Shown: positions 40,156 to 48,846, counted from the stretch's first letter. The stretch: 64,000 nucleotides of DNA from Candidatus Hydrogenedentota bacterium (GCA_029556545.1 JAKQEQ010000193.1:1-64000), one strand, 5' to 3'. The notes: a model not told the origin generated them from the letters alone. Translations and numbers: made by a program.

Positions 40156-40551
40156 TGACTTGCCTCGTACACTGCCTCAAGCAACTCGGTCGCGCATTCC
40201 CGCAAACGCATTCGCCGTCCGCGACGCGCGCAACGGCGCATAGTCTACCGCCATGCAGGTTCCGAACGCGACAAAGCCGGCGCCGCCGACGGCGGTCACG
40301 CACCCGCCACCCCGGCGCGGCGCATGGATACTATCATATCGCTCAACACAGCCAAAGCGCCAAGCCCTCCATGCGCCCGCTTGAAGCCGGAACGTGATTC
40401 CGCGGTCCCCTTGTCGCGTCGCTTTTGTGACGGCACGTGGACCTGCTACGATGAAACCGTCCGAAACAGTAGCGGCGTTGCGGCCGGACGTCGTCCCGCG
40501 CGGCGCCACGGGTGTCGCGAACCGGAATCTTCCGCGCGTAAGGAGTCGATC
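40156..40551. other. Divergent intergenic region with a promoter
   Basis: No gene seen. The right-hand part carries the likely promoter of the oxidoreductase (40425-40452); the left part must carry that of the DUF998 gene, which was not resolved. Confidence 0.5.
40425..40452 (+). promoter_or_regulatory. Promoter for the Tat-exported oxidoreductase
   Basis: TTGTGA (40425-40430), 16-bp spacer, TACGAT (40447-40452) preceded by TGC, an extended -10. The start codon is 100 bp downstream. Confidence 0.5.
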
Positions 40552-41886
40552 ATGAAGACCAGCCGGCGTTCCTTCCTCAAGGAGTTGTCCATCCTCTCAA
40601 CCGCTCCGTTCATTCTCCCGTCCCGCGTCTGGAGCGCTGAGACCAAGCCGAACGACCGTGTTGTCATGGGATTTATCGGTATGGGCAAGCAAAGCAGGGG
40701 ACTCCTCGAGGCCTTCCTGCACCGCCGAAACTGCCAGGTCGTAGCCGTCTGCGACGTTGACACGACCCGCCGGACAGCCGCGCGGGACCGAGTCGATAAG
40801 TTCTATACGGACAGGCGGAAGACCGGCGCCCCGGAATGCAAAGCATACAACGATTTCCGCGAACTCATCGCGCGAGACGATATTAACGCCGTGTGCATCG
40901 CCACCCCGGACCATTGGCACGCCATACCCACCATCGCGGCCCTGCGCACGGGCAAGGACGTCTATTGCGAGAAGCCCTTGACCCACAACATCCACGAATC
41001 CATCGCCGTCATGGATGCGGTCAAAGTGAACAACCGCGTCCTGCAGAACGGCTCCATGCAACGCTCCATGGAGGAATTCCGAGTCGCCTGCGAACTGGTC
41101 CGGAACGGCGCTATCGGGAAGATAGACCGCGTGGAATGCAGTTTCGGGCCCCCGGGAATCCCCTGCGACTTGCCGGAAGAGCCGTTAGAGCCCGGACTCG
41201 ACTGGGATATGTGGGTCGGGCCCGCGCCGATGCGCCCCTACAACTCGGTATTGAGCCCCCGCGGCATGCACGACCACTTCCCGGACTGGCGCGCGTACAA
41301 GGAATTCGGCGGCGGCGCTGTGTGCGACTGGGGCGCCCATCACCTCGATATCGCGCAATGGGGCCTGGGAACCGACGACAGCGGCCCGGTCGAGATTCAT
41401 CCGCCGAGCGACCCGCGGGCGAAGGAGGGCGCCGTGCTGCACTATGACAACGGCGTGCGCGTGATCCACCGGCAGGGGTTTGGCGTCCACTTCTTCGGCA
41501 ACGACGGCGAAATCAAGGTAAACCGCGGCCAGTTCGAGTTCTGGCGCGACGGCAAGAAGATCGCCGGCTTCGCCAACCGAGAGGACGGCGGCTCCCTCGA
41601 ATCCACCATTCTCCGCGTCAAGAAGGACTTCCTGGAAAATGCCGAGATTCGACTCTACGAGAGCCGCGATCACATTTGGAACTTCATGGACTGCGTACGA
41701 TCGCGCGCCAAGCCGATCACCGACGAAGAAATCGGCGGCCGCAGCGCCATATGTTGTCACCTGCTGAATCAGGCGTACTACAACCACGAAGTCATCAAGT
41801 GGAATCCGAAGCAAATGTGTTTCGCGCACGACAGCGGAAAACCCGAATGGCTCACCCGCGACTACCGCGCCCCCTGGAACGTCTAG
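40552..41886 (+). CDS. Tat-exported Gfo/Idh/MocA-family oxidoreductase
   Basis: 444 residues. The N-terminus TSRRSFLKELSILSTAPFIL is a twin-arginine signal, so the protein is exported folded with its NAD(P) cofactor. Rossmann motif VVMGFIGMGKQSRGLLEAF, then TGKDVYCEKPLTHNIHE with the catalytic EKP. The substrate domain has FGGGAVCDWGAHHLDIAQWG with the conserved Asp/His. The C-terminal part (ITDEEIGGRSAICCHLLNQA) matches secreted members common in Planctomycetes and related bacteria. ATG 40552 has AAGGAG at ideal spacing; the long upstream open frame lacks the signal. Confidence 0.9.
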   Translation: MKTSRRSFLKELSILSTAPFILPSRVWSAETKPNDRVVMGFIGMGKQSRGLLEAFLHRRNCQVVAVCDVDTTRRTAARDRVDKFYTDRRKTGAPECKAYNDFRELIARDDINAVCIATPDHWHAIPTIAALRTGKDVYCEKPLTHNIHESIAVMDAVKVNNRVLQNGSMQRSMEEFRVACELVRNGAIGKIDRVECSFGPPGIPCDLPEEPLEPGLDWDMWVGPAPMRPYNSVLSPRGMHDHFPDWRAYKEFGGGAVCDWGAHHLDIAQWGLGTDDSGPVEIHPPSDPRAKEGAVLHYDNGVRVIHRQGFGVHFFGNDGEIKVNRGQFEFWRDGKKIAGFANREDGGSLESTILRVKKDFLENAEIRLYESRDHIWNFMDCVRSRAKPITDEEIGGRSAICCHLLNQAYYNHEVIKWNPKQMCFAHDSGKPEWLTRDYRAPWNV

Positions 41887-41892
41887 TTGCTC

Positions 41893-42032
41893 CCGCGCCC
41901 GGTCCCGTCCCCTCTCCCCGAGCGAGAGGGGACGGGTAAGGGTTGGGGGCGGGCCGAAACCTTCGCCACGCGGCGCAGGCGCCTCCACCGCGTGTCGCCC
42001 CGCTGGCGCGGTCAAGAGACCGGCCACAATGG
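41893..42032. repeat. Composite interspersed repeat (CCCCTCTCC palindrome plus GAGACCGGCCACAA unit)
   Basis: CCCCTCTCCCCGAGCGAGAG with GGACGGGTAAGGGT is the same unit as in the TMTC-like and DUF6259-like genes. It is followed after ~55 bp by GCGCGGTCAAGAGACCGGCC / ACAATGG (42006-42032), an inverted copy of the unit at 42459-42491. Confidence 0.75.
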
Positions 42033-42081
42033 AGAACGCCGGAACCAACGGGCGTCGATATATTCGTGTCGCGACCGCGAC

Positions 42082-42111
42082 TTGACTCGACGGAGGGTTA
42101 GCCGGTACAGT
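42082..42111 (+). promoter_or_regulatory. Promoter for the AbrB-type antitoxin
   Basis: TTGACT (42082-42087), 18-bp spacer, TACAGT (42106-42111), 31 bp before the ATG. Five and four positions match consensus. Confidence 0.5.
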
Positions 42112-42141
42112 CTTATTGGTAAGATTCGAAGGAGCTATGCC

Positions 42142-42408
42142 ATGAGTCAGACCGTCGCAACGACAAAGATGAGTTCCAGGGGACAGGTGGTCATCCCGGA
42201 GACTATTCGCGACCGCCTGCGGCTTGGTCCCGGCGTGCAATTCGCGGTGTTCGCACAGGAGGACGTAGTCATGCTGAAGGTAATCAATCCGCCATCGGCG
42301 GACGAATTCGCGCGCCTGAAACGTGAGCTTCAACGGCAGGCGCGCCAAGGCGGCCGCAAACGGTCAGACATCCCCAAGACCATTTCCAAAGTGCGTGGCC
42401 GCCGGTGA
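42142..42408 (+). CDS. AbrB/MazE-type (SpoVT fold) antitoxin
   Basis: 88 residues. TTKMSSRGQVVIPETIRDRL is the swapped-hairpin AbrB DNA-binding signature, continued by LGPGVQFAVFAQEDVVMLKV. The C-terminal KRELQRQARQGGRKRSDIPK would bind a PIN toxin. ATG 42142 has AAGGAG upstream (42130-42134). The TGA overlaps the GTG of the PIN gene (GTGA, 42405-42408), normal coupling for VapBC-type pairs, but that toxin is cut short. Confidence 0.85.
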   Translation: MSQTVATTKMSSRGQVVIPETIRDRLRLGPGVQFAVFAQEDVVMLKVINPPSADEFARLKRELQRQARQGGRKRSDIPKTISKVRGRR

Positions 42409-42482
42409 GACTCGTAGTCGATACGAACGTGCTGATCTCGGGTGCATTCTACCCGGGACCATTGTTGTGGCCGGTCTCCTGA
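42405..42482 (+). pseudogene. PIN toxin truncated at an interspersed repeat
   Basis: From GTG 42405 the frame reads VRLVVDTNVLISGAFYPG, the exact start of a VapC-like PIN RNase with its first catalytic Asp. It then enters repeat sequence (CCATTGTTGTGGCCGGTCTC) and stops at 42480-42482. The remaining ~120 residues are absent downstream. The upstream antitoxin is intact. Confidence 0.8.
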
Positions 42483-42491
42483 CCGCGCCAC
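42459..42491. repeat. TTGTGGCCGGTCTCCTG repeat at the toxin breakpoint
   Basis: ATTGTTGTGGCCGGTCTCCT followed by GACCGCGCCA. It is an inverted copy of 42001-42032 and shares its core with 30503-30520. Together the two copies bracket the antitoxin and toxin remnant. Confidence 0.8.
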
Positions 42492-42617
42492 CGCCGCGAC
42501 CGAAGGTCTCCAAGACCCTTACGACAGAACCCCATGAAGTCCCGCAATAACCCTGTGGTCTCTGTAATCCGTAATCCGCAATCCGCATTCCATACGCTGC
42601 AAGATAACGCCAAGCGC

Positions 42618-43394
42618 CTACCCAAGGTGCCCGACGGCGTTCCGGAAGACTTGCAGCCCCGCGCCTTCCTCGGGGAATTCTTCGCGGGTCCAGCGGGGAT
42701 GTTGCGTGCGCGCGACGAACGCCTCGGGGTGCGGCATAAGCCCGAGCACGCGCCCCGACGGATCGCAGATGCCCGCGATATCATCCACCGCGCCGTTCGG
42801 ATTCGCCGGGTACGCGCCGCGGGCGGGCGCGCCGTCGGGTCCCGCGTAGCGGAACACGACCTGGCCGTTGGCGCGGAGTCTTTCGAGTACGGCGTCGTCG
42901 CGGGGGATGAACTTGCCCTCGCCGTGGCGAATCGGCAGTTCGAGGCCGGTGATGCCCTGGCTCCAGACGCAGCGGGTGCCCGGGTCCGCCGTGAGGCGCA
43001 CCCAGCGGTCCTCGAACCGCCCCGAGTCGTTGTGCGTGACCGTGACCTCCTGTCGGAACGCGCCGTTGAACAGCGGCAGGATGCCCATCTTCACCATGAC
43101 CTGGAACCCGTTGCAGATGCCGATGGCGAGCTTGCCCGCCGCGAGGAACTCCGCGATCGGCTCGCCCAGCTTGAAGCGGAGGCGGTTCGCGAGAATCTTT
43201 CCCGAGGCGACGTCGTCGCCGAAGGAGAACCCGCCGGGGACCGCGAGGATATGGAATTCGTGCAGCCGCGCCGGGTCCGCCACAAGATCATTCAGGTGGA
43301 CAAACGCCGTCTCCGCGCCCGCAAGATGGAAAGCGTGTGCGGTCTCGTGCTCGCAGTTAATCCCGAAACCGGTCACTATCAGTGCGCGTACCAC
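42618..43394 (-). CDS. purQ: Phosphoribosylformylglycinamidine synthase, glutaminase subunit
   Basis: 258 residues from GTG 43394. It supplies ammonia from glutamine to PurL in the fourth step of purine synthesis (FGAR to FGAM). The class I glutamine amidotransferase triad is present: Cys94 in AIGICNGFQVM and the C-terminal PHPEAF histidine. GFGINCEHETAHAF, VPGGFSFGDDVASGKILAN and PANPNGAVDDIAGI are PurQ-specific. The frame continues 39 codons upstream, but that part translates a palindromic repeat. It lies downstream of purL and hicB on the same strand and is probably partner to that PurL. Confidence 0.93.
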   Translation of the reverse strand: MVRALIVTGFGINCEHETAHAFHLAGAETAFVHLNDLVADPARLHEFHILAVPGGFSFGDDVASGKILANRLRFKLGEPIAEFLAAGKLAIGICNGFQVMVKMGILPLFNGAFRQEVTVTHNDSGRFEDRWVRLTADPGTRCVWSQGITGLELPIRHGEGKFIPRDDAVLERLRANGQVVFRYAGPDGAPARGAYPANPNGAVDDIAGICDPSGRVLGLMPHPEAFVARTQHPRWTREEFPEEGAGLQVFRNAVGHLG

Positions 43395-43414
43395 CGAAGG
43401 AGGGCCTTTCCCCA

Positions 43415-43518
43415 CTGTGGACTGCGGCAGCTTGCTGCCGCTCTTCCTTCCGGGCGGCTTGCCGCCCGAGACAGGCTTCGAGATGAACTGAGCGCAAGCA
43501 AGCTTGCGCACTCCACAG
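43415..43518. repeat. Nested three-hairpin cruciform element
   Basis: An outer stem (CTGTGGACTGCG, 43415-43426, with CGCACTCCACAG, 43507-43518) encloses three hairpins: 43424-43441 (GCGGCAG/CTGCCGC), 43451-43468 (CGGGCGG/CCGCCCG) and 43492-43509 (GCGCAAG/CTTGCGC). Each has a CTTG-type loop. It sits just upstream of purQ. Confidence 0.85.
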
Positions 43519-43544
43519 GCAACCGTAATCCAAATACCATGAGC

Positions 43545-43757
43545 TTAGGCATTTACTACAGCCTCAAACGTGGTCATCATGGCCGTGGAGGCCGCCGGCA
43601 TGGGAAATTCCATGAGGTAGGCTTCAGTCGCTTCCTTTAGGTTGGCGATGGCCTCCTCGACCGTATAACCTTGGCTAACCGTGCCCACCTCCGGGCAATC
43701 GGCGACGTAGAGATCATCTTCCTTGTGTAATACGGCTGTGAATGTCTTGTGCGTCAT
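43545..43757 (-). CDS. hicB: HicB-family antitoxin (orphan)
   Basis: 70 residues. KTFTAVLHKEDDLYVADCPE then GTVSQGYTVEEAIANLKEAT is the HicB partial RNase-H-like fold. HicB normally pairs with the small mRNA interferase HicA; no HicA-like frame lies on either side within the purine cluster. A C-terminal DNA-binding domain is also lacking, as in short HicB proteins. GGAGG lies 8 bp before ATG 43757. It sits between purL and purQ on the same strand. Confidence 0.82.
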   Translation of the reverse strand: MTHKTFTAVLHKEDDLYVADCPEVGTVSQGYTVEEAIANLKEATEAYLMEFPMPAASTAMMTTFEAVVNA

Positions 43758-43863
43758 GCCGCAGCCTCCATCTCGGCGCTGCCTCGGAGATCAGTCACCG
43801 TATCGTTCCTCTGTCGACACTTTCATTATCCATGATGCCCAGACTTGCTGTCCAGCGATGTTC

Positions 43864-46824
43864 TTACCACCGCAGCGGCCGCCGCCACGCTTCCTTTAAC
43901 TCCGCGAGCGACGCCTTGACCGCCGCGCCGCCAGCGCACGCCGCCTCGAACACCGGCTCCGGCGTCACGACGCCCAGGCGCGTCACGGGGCAGCCCGCCA
44001 GCGCCGCCTCGAAGTGATCGGCCTTCTCCGGCGACACGCTGGCCACGAACCGGCTCTGCGATTCGCTGAACAGCGCCACGACGTTGCTTTCGAGGCCCAT
44101 CGCCGCAATATCGAGGCGCATGCCGTACCCGCCCGCGAACGCGGACTCCGCCAGCGCCACCGCCAGCCCGCCGTCGCTGCAATCGTGACACGACGCGACC
44201 AGACCCGCGCCGAAGGCCGCCGACAGCTTCTCATAGAGCGCCCGCGCCCGCGCCGGGTCCACTTTCGGCACATTCGCGCCCAGTTGGCCGCGCAGGGCGA
44301 GGTACTCGCTCCCGCCCAGTTCATTTTTCGTCTCGCCGAGGACGTACACGACGTCGCCGGGCCGCTTCACGTCCATCGAGACGACCCTGTCCGTGTCCTC
44401 GATGACAGCCGCGGCGGTGAACAGCACGGTCGGCGGAATCGAAATCTTCGTGTCGCCGATCTTGTAGTCGTTCTTCATGCTGTCCTTGCCGCTGATGAGC
44501 GGGACATCGTAGGCGGTGCACACGTCGTACAGCGCCTCGCACGCGCGCACGAGTTGCGCGAGCTTGTAGCGTCCGTCCGGCGTCTTCTCGCTCGCGACCG
44601 GGTCCGGCCAGCAGAAGTTGTCGAGCCCCGCGATGAGCCCGAGCCTTGCGCCGACGGCGACCAGGTTGCGCACGGCCTCGTCGATGACGCATGCCATCAT
44701 GTGATAGGTATCTAGGTCACTATATTTCGGGCAGATGCCGCACGCCACCGCGATCCCGCGTTTCGACCCGAGCACGGGCCGGATCACCCCCGCGTCGCCG
44801 GGGCCGTCGTGCGCGACGCCCTGGAACTGCTTGAGCACGCTCTGGCCCTGGACCTCGTGGTCGTACATGCGCACGAACGTTTCCTTGCTGCACACGTTCA
44901 GCGCGCCGAGCACGGCCTTCAGCTCCGCCGTCAGGTCCGCATCCTCGACGATGATTTCCGGTTCGAGCGCGGGCGGCGTCCATTCCGCTTCGAGGCGCAT
45001 CCTCGGCACGCCGTCATGCAGGAACTCCATATCGAGCGCGCCGATGAGCCTGCCGTCGTAATAGCACTCGAGGCGTCCCGAGTCCGTGAACTCGCCCAGC
45101 ACCGTCGCCTCGACCTCGCGCCGCCGCGCCAGTTCGAGGAAGGCGTCGATCTGGTCCGGCGGCACGGCCAGCGTCATGCGCTCCTGCGCCTCGGACAGGA
45201 AAATCTCCCACGGCGCGAGCCCGGCGTACTTCAGCGGCGCCCGCTCAAGATGGACCCGCGCCCCGCCGCACCCGCGCGCCATTTCGCCCACGCTCGACGA
45301 CAGCCCGCCCGCCCCGTTGTCCGTGATGTTGTGGTACAGGCCGAGATCGCGCGCTTCGAGCAACAGGTCGGCCATCTTTTTCTGCGTGATCGGGTCGCCT
45401 ATCTGCACCGCCGTCGCCGGCGAACCCGCGTGCAACTCCTCCGAGGAAAAGGTCGCGCCGTGGATGCCGTCCTTGCCGATGCGCCCGCCCGTCATCACGA
45501 TCAGATCGCCCGGCTGCGCCTTCTTGACGTGGCTGGGCCGCCCGGCAACCGTCCGCGGGATCAGCCCGCCCGTGCCGCAGAACACCAGCGGCTTGCCCAG
45601 GAACCGCTCGTGGAAGACGATGGCCCCGTTCACGTCCGGGATGCCGCTCTGGTTGCCGCCGTCCTTCACGCCCCGGTGGACCCCGCGAAGCACGCGCCGC
45701 GGATGCAGCAGCCGCTCCGGTATCGCGCCCTCATGGAACGGCGACGCGAAGCAGAACACGTCCGTGTTGAAAATGCAGCGGCAGCCCAGCCCCGCGCCCA
45801 GCACGTCGCGGTTCACGCCCACGATGCCGGTCATCGCCCCGCCATAAGGATCGAGGGCGGATGGACTGTTGTGCGTCTCCGCCTTGAGCGCGAAATTGTG
45901 GTCTTCGTCGAAGCGGACCGTGCCCGCGTTGTCGTCGAAGACGCTCACGAGCCAATCGACCTTTTTCGCCACGGCGTCCGTCGTGGCCTTGACATAGGTC
46001 TTGAACAAACCGTCTATTGTTCGTTTTTGTTTGTTTTCGTCCGTATAGCGGATGGTTGCGTTGAAAATCTTGTGTTTGCAGTGCTCCGACCACGTCTGCG
46101 CGAGCACTTCGAGTTCCAGATCCGTCGGCCGCGGTGGCAGGCCCAGCGTCGCCCGCGACGCCCGTACCGCCGGGTCGCGGTAGTGCGCCTGGATCGCCTG
46201 AATCTCGTGCAGTTCGAGGGCAAGCACCATGTCGCGGCTGAGTCGCCGCAACGCCTCGTCCGGCACTTCCAGGTCGATCTCGCGGACCGCCGCGTCGCTT
46301 GTCGTGGTGACGATGGGCAGCGCGAGGAGGGGCTTGCCATCCAGCGCGCGCATTTCGGCGGCGGACTTCACGACCCACTGCTCGATCAGTTCATTGGCGA
46401 GCAGGTCGCGGGCGATCCGCGCGCACGTTGCGGCGTCCACGCCGCCCCGAACCACGTACAGCGTCGACTTGAACACGGCTTCGCCGGCGGCCAATGGCCG
46501 CCCGAGCACGTCCGCGATGCCCTCCGCGGAACTCTTGCCGATATTGTCCGTGACGCCGGGCAGAAAGCCCACTTCGATGACGTAGTCGTAGTCTCGGGCG
46601 AGCGATCGGTCAATGGCCGATTCCTGGATAATCGGGTCGGTGAACAACTCGCGGCGGACGGTCTCCAGTTCGTCCGGGGACACCGCCGCGTGGACGGTAT
46701 ACACGTCGATGACGCTGACGTCGTCCACGTGGATGCCGAGGTCTTCCGCGAGCCGGTCGCGGACGGACGCGCCCGCCGGGTCCGGGAGACCCGGCTTCAT
46801 CGCCACTTCGATCCGGCTAGGCAT
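43864..46824 (-). CDS. purL: Phosphoribosylformylglycinamidine synthase, synthetase subunit with fused PurS-like N-terminus
   Basis: 986 residues. It converts FGAR, ATP and ammonia to FGAM. The first ~180 residues (RIEVAMKPGLPDPAGASVRD, VYVVRGG-type repeats) resemble PurS domains; in many bacteria PurS is separate, so here the bridging subunit is fused. The synthetase core begins near residue 255 with QTWSEHCKHKIF and continues with KAETHNSPSALDPYGGAMTG, VKDGGNQSGIPDVNG, GRIGKDGIHGATFSSEEL, ISGKDSMKNDY and CHDCSDGGLAVALAE. No glutaminase domain is attached, in keeping with separate purQ. It overlaps purM by 8 bp. Confidence 0.94.
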   Translation of the reverse strand: MPSRIEVAMKPGLPDPAGASVRDRLAEDLGIHVDDVSVIDVYTVHAAVSPDELETVRRELFTDPIIQESAIDRSLARDYDYVIEVGFLPGVTDNIGKSSAEGIADVLGRPLAAGEAVFKSTLYVVRGGVDAATCARIARDLLANELIEQWVVKSAAEMRALDGKPLLALPIVTTTSDAAVREIDLEVPDEALRRLSRDMVLALELHEIQAIQAHYRDPAVRASRATLGLPPRPTDLELEVLAQTWSEHCKHKIFNATIRYTDENKQKRTIDGLFKTYVKATTDAVAKKVDWLVSVFDDNAGTVRFDEDHNFALKAETHNSPSALDPYGGAMTGIVGVNRDVLGAGLGCRCIFNTDVFCFASPFHEGAIPERLLHPRRVLRGVHRGVKDGGNQSGIPDVNGAIVFHERFLGKPLVFCGTGGLIPRTVAGRPSHVKKAQPGDLIVMTGGRIGKDGIHGATFSSEELHAGSPATAVQIGDPITQKKMADLLLEARDLGLYHNITDNGAGGLSSSVGEMARGCGGARVHLERAPLKYAGLAPWEIFLSEAQERMTLAVPPDQIDAFLELARRREVEATVLGEFTDSGRLECYYDGRLIGALDMEFLHDGVPRMRLEAEWTPPALEPEIIVEDADLTAELKAVLGALNVCSKETFVRMYDHEVQGQSVLKQFQGVAHDGPGDAGVIRPVLGSKRGIAVACGICPKYSDLDTYHMMACVIDEAVRNLVAVGARLGLIAGLDNFCWPDPVASEKTPDGRYKLAQLVRACEALYDVCTAYDVPLISGKDSMKNDYKIGDTKISIPPTVLFTAAAVIEDTDRVVSMDVKRPGDVVYVLGETKNELGGSEYLALRGQLGANVPKVDPARARALYEKLSAAFGAGLVASCHDCSDGGLAVALAESAFAGGYGMRLDIAAMGLESNVVALFSESQSRFVASVSPEKADHFEAALAGCPVTRLGVVTPEPVFEAACAGGAAVKASLAELKEAWRRPLRW

Positions 46825-47878
46825 ATTGCAGCGTCCCGGTGTAGGTGACCTTCCGTTCGCCGGTCACGACCTTGCCGACCACCATCGCCTGCTGCCCGGC
46901 CATTTCGACGCTCTGCACCGCCTTCGCCGCCTGCTTCTCGGGGACGATGAAGAGGAATCCGATGCCCATGTTGAACGTGCGCAGCATTTCGGCGTCGGCG
47001 ACGCGCCCCGCCTCCTTCAGGAACGTGAACAGGCGCGGCACGGACCAGCTCGAAAGGTCGATCTCGACCCCGAAACCGTCGGGCAGGGCGCGGGGCAGGT
47101 TGTCCGTGATGCCGCCGCCGGTCACGTGGGCCATGCCGCGGACTTCGACCAGCTTCATCACGATCTGCATCAACTTGGCGTAGCTGATATGGGGCTCCAT
47201 CAGCGCGGCGGCCACGGTCTTGCCGAGGCCGGGCACTTCATCCTCGATGCGCAGTTTCGCCACGTCGAACACGATGCGCCGCGCCAGGCTGTATCCGTTC
47301 GTGTGCAGGCCCGACGACGGGAGCCCGACGACCACGTCGCCCGGCGCGATGCGCGACCCGTCCACGATGTTCTTGCGGTCCACCACGCCCACGATGGTCC
47401 CGGCCAGGTCGTACTCGTTCTCCGCGTACATGCCCGGCATCTCGGCCGTCTCGCCGCCGATGAGGGCGCAGCCCGCGTAGCGGCAGCCCGCCGCGACACC
47501 GCGGATGACGTCGCCGATGATCTCGGGATCGACCTTGCCCGCGGCCAGATAATCGAGGAAGAACAGGGGCCGCGCGCCCTGCACCAGGATGTCGTTCACC
47601 GAGTGCGACACGAGATCCACGCCGACGGTGTCGTGCTTGTTCGTCATGAACGCGAGCTTCAGCTTCGTGCCGACGCCGTCCACGCTCGAAACCAGCACCG
47701 GCGCCTCCATGTCCTTGATGTCGAGCAGGTACATGGCGCCGAAACTGCCGATATCCTGAAGCACGTTGTCGTTGAACGTGCGCTTGATCGCTTCCTTCGC
47801 GCGGGCGAGCGCCGCGTTCGCCGCGTCGATATCGACGCCCGCGTCCTTGTAGCTCAAACCCGGTGTGTCGTGGTTCAT
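46817..47878 (-). CDS. purM: Phosphoribosylformylglycinamidine cyclo-ligase
   Basis: 353 residues. PurM closes FGAM to aminoimidazole ribonucleotide using ATP, directly after PurL. Motifs include YKDAGVDIDAANAALARAKE, APVLVSSVDGVGTKLKLAF, LIGGETAEMPGMY, GLPSSGLHTNGYSLAR and AHVTGGGITDNLPRAL. ATG 47878 follows GGAGG at good spacing, so the open frame upstream is not used. It is the first gene of the purM-purL operon (8-bp overlap); hicB and purQ follow. Confidence 0.96.
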   Translation of the reverse strand: MNHDTPGLSYKDAGVDIDAANAALARAKEAIKRTFNDNVLQDIGSFGAMYLLDIKDMEAPVLVSSVDGVGTKLKLAFMTNKHDTVGVDLVSHSVNDILVQGARPLFFLDYLAAGKVDPEIIGDVIRGVAAGCRYAGCALIGGETAEMPGMYAENEYDLAGTIVGVVDRKNIVDGSRIAPGDVVVGLPSSGLHTNGYSLARRIVFDVAKLRIEDEVPGLGKTVAAALMEPHISYAKLMQIVMKLVEVRGMAHVTGGGITDNLPRALPDGFGVEIDLSSWSVPRLFTFLKEAGRVADAEMLRTFNMGIGFLFIVPEKQAAKAVQSVEMAGQQAMVVGKVVTGERKVTYTGTLQYA

Positions 47879-48060
47879 CGTGGGGATTCCTCCGGAAGGC
47901 CATAAGGATAGCCGCCCCACCGGGTCAAAGCAAATGGCGCGACGCCCAGGCAACATGCGCCAATGTGGGGCGGACATACTTGCCTGCCGCTCATTCCTTC
48001 GCTTGCGGGCGCGCTAGGAACGTTCAGTCTTCACTGCTCGGCGCGGCTGCCCCGTTGGCG

Positions 48061-48846
48061 TCATTTCCGCTCAAGGCTGTGGCGGATGTAGCGTTCCAGC
48101 GCGGCCTCGGCGTCTAGCACGCGCTTAAGCAAGGGCTCGATGTGCCGCTCGAGGTAGCTGCGGGCGTTGCGTGCTTGCTCGGGTTTGGGTTCCGCGCCCG
48201 TCTCGTATTCCTGAATCCAGCCCTCGACCTGTCGCTTGGCCTCTTCCAGGTGCGACCGTTGTTTGGCCAACACGTCCGCGTCTCGCCCGCCGCCCCAGAA
48301 GGCGAACAACTTGGTGGCGAACTCGACGTGCGCGCGGATTACTTCCCAATCTCGCGGATCGTGATTTTGGAATAGGTCCTGAAATCCCGACTCCACCAAT
48401 TGAAGACTGGGACGAAACAGTGGATGCCCGCGTTGTGACAGAATTTGCGCAAGCACGGCCCTGATCTCGACCGCTCGATCGTCGTTCGGATGTTCCTTCA
48501 GCCACTGCTGGCCGACCTGCAGTGCGCGCCACTCGCGGTACGTCAAGGCGTATAGCTCGACTTGGCGCATCGCGGCCCAACGACGCAGCGGCTCGGGCGC
48601 CGTTGCATCATCCAGCAGCGCCTGGCACGCCGCCAGGGGTTCCGCCTCGACCCCGTTGCCCAAGGTGCGCTTTGCAGCCGGGATCAACTCATCCTGGGCC
48701 AGCGTTGTTGCCTCATACGGCAGCTCGGGGAAGGGATTGAAATCGGCCAAGCTCGCTCCGAAGGCGGCCACATTCGGAACGATGCTCAAGAAAAGGACCG
48801 ACCACACACGAACAACAGTCGCCGCTGCTTTTCGTTTCCACCACAT
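48061..48846 (-). CDS. Exported hypothetical protein (helical)
   Basis: 261 residues. A signal segment (VVRVWSVLFLSIVPNVAAFG) is followed by an all-helical region with TPR-like spacing (LQVGQQWLKEHPNDDRAVEI) and a charged coiled coil (AKQRSHLEEAKRQVEGWIQE). No enzyme motif seen. AAGGAGG lies just before ATG 48846. It is third in a same-strand set with the next protein and the metzincin lipoprotein, so they may be co-expressed. Confidence 0.65.
   Translation of the reverse strand: MWWKRKAAATVVRVWSVLFLSIVPNVAAFGASLADFNPFPELPYEATTLAQDELIPAAKRTLGNGVEAEPLAACQALLDDATAPEPLRRWAAMRQVELYALTYREWRALQVGQQWLKEHPNDDRAVEIRAVLAQILSQRGHPLFRPSLQLVESGFQDLFQNHDPRDWEVIRAHVEFATKLFAFWGGGRDADVLAKQRSHLEEAKRQVEGWIQEYETGAEPKPEQARNARSYLERHIEPLLKRVLDAEAALERYIRHSLERK

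Noticed and set aside
44809-46848. A 679-codon open frame on plus, antisense to purL
   Set aside because: It mirrors the codon structure of a well-supported purL on minus; the translation is Arg/Val/His-rich with no family similarity, as expected of antisense frames in GC-rich DNA.
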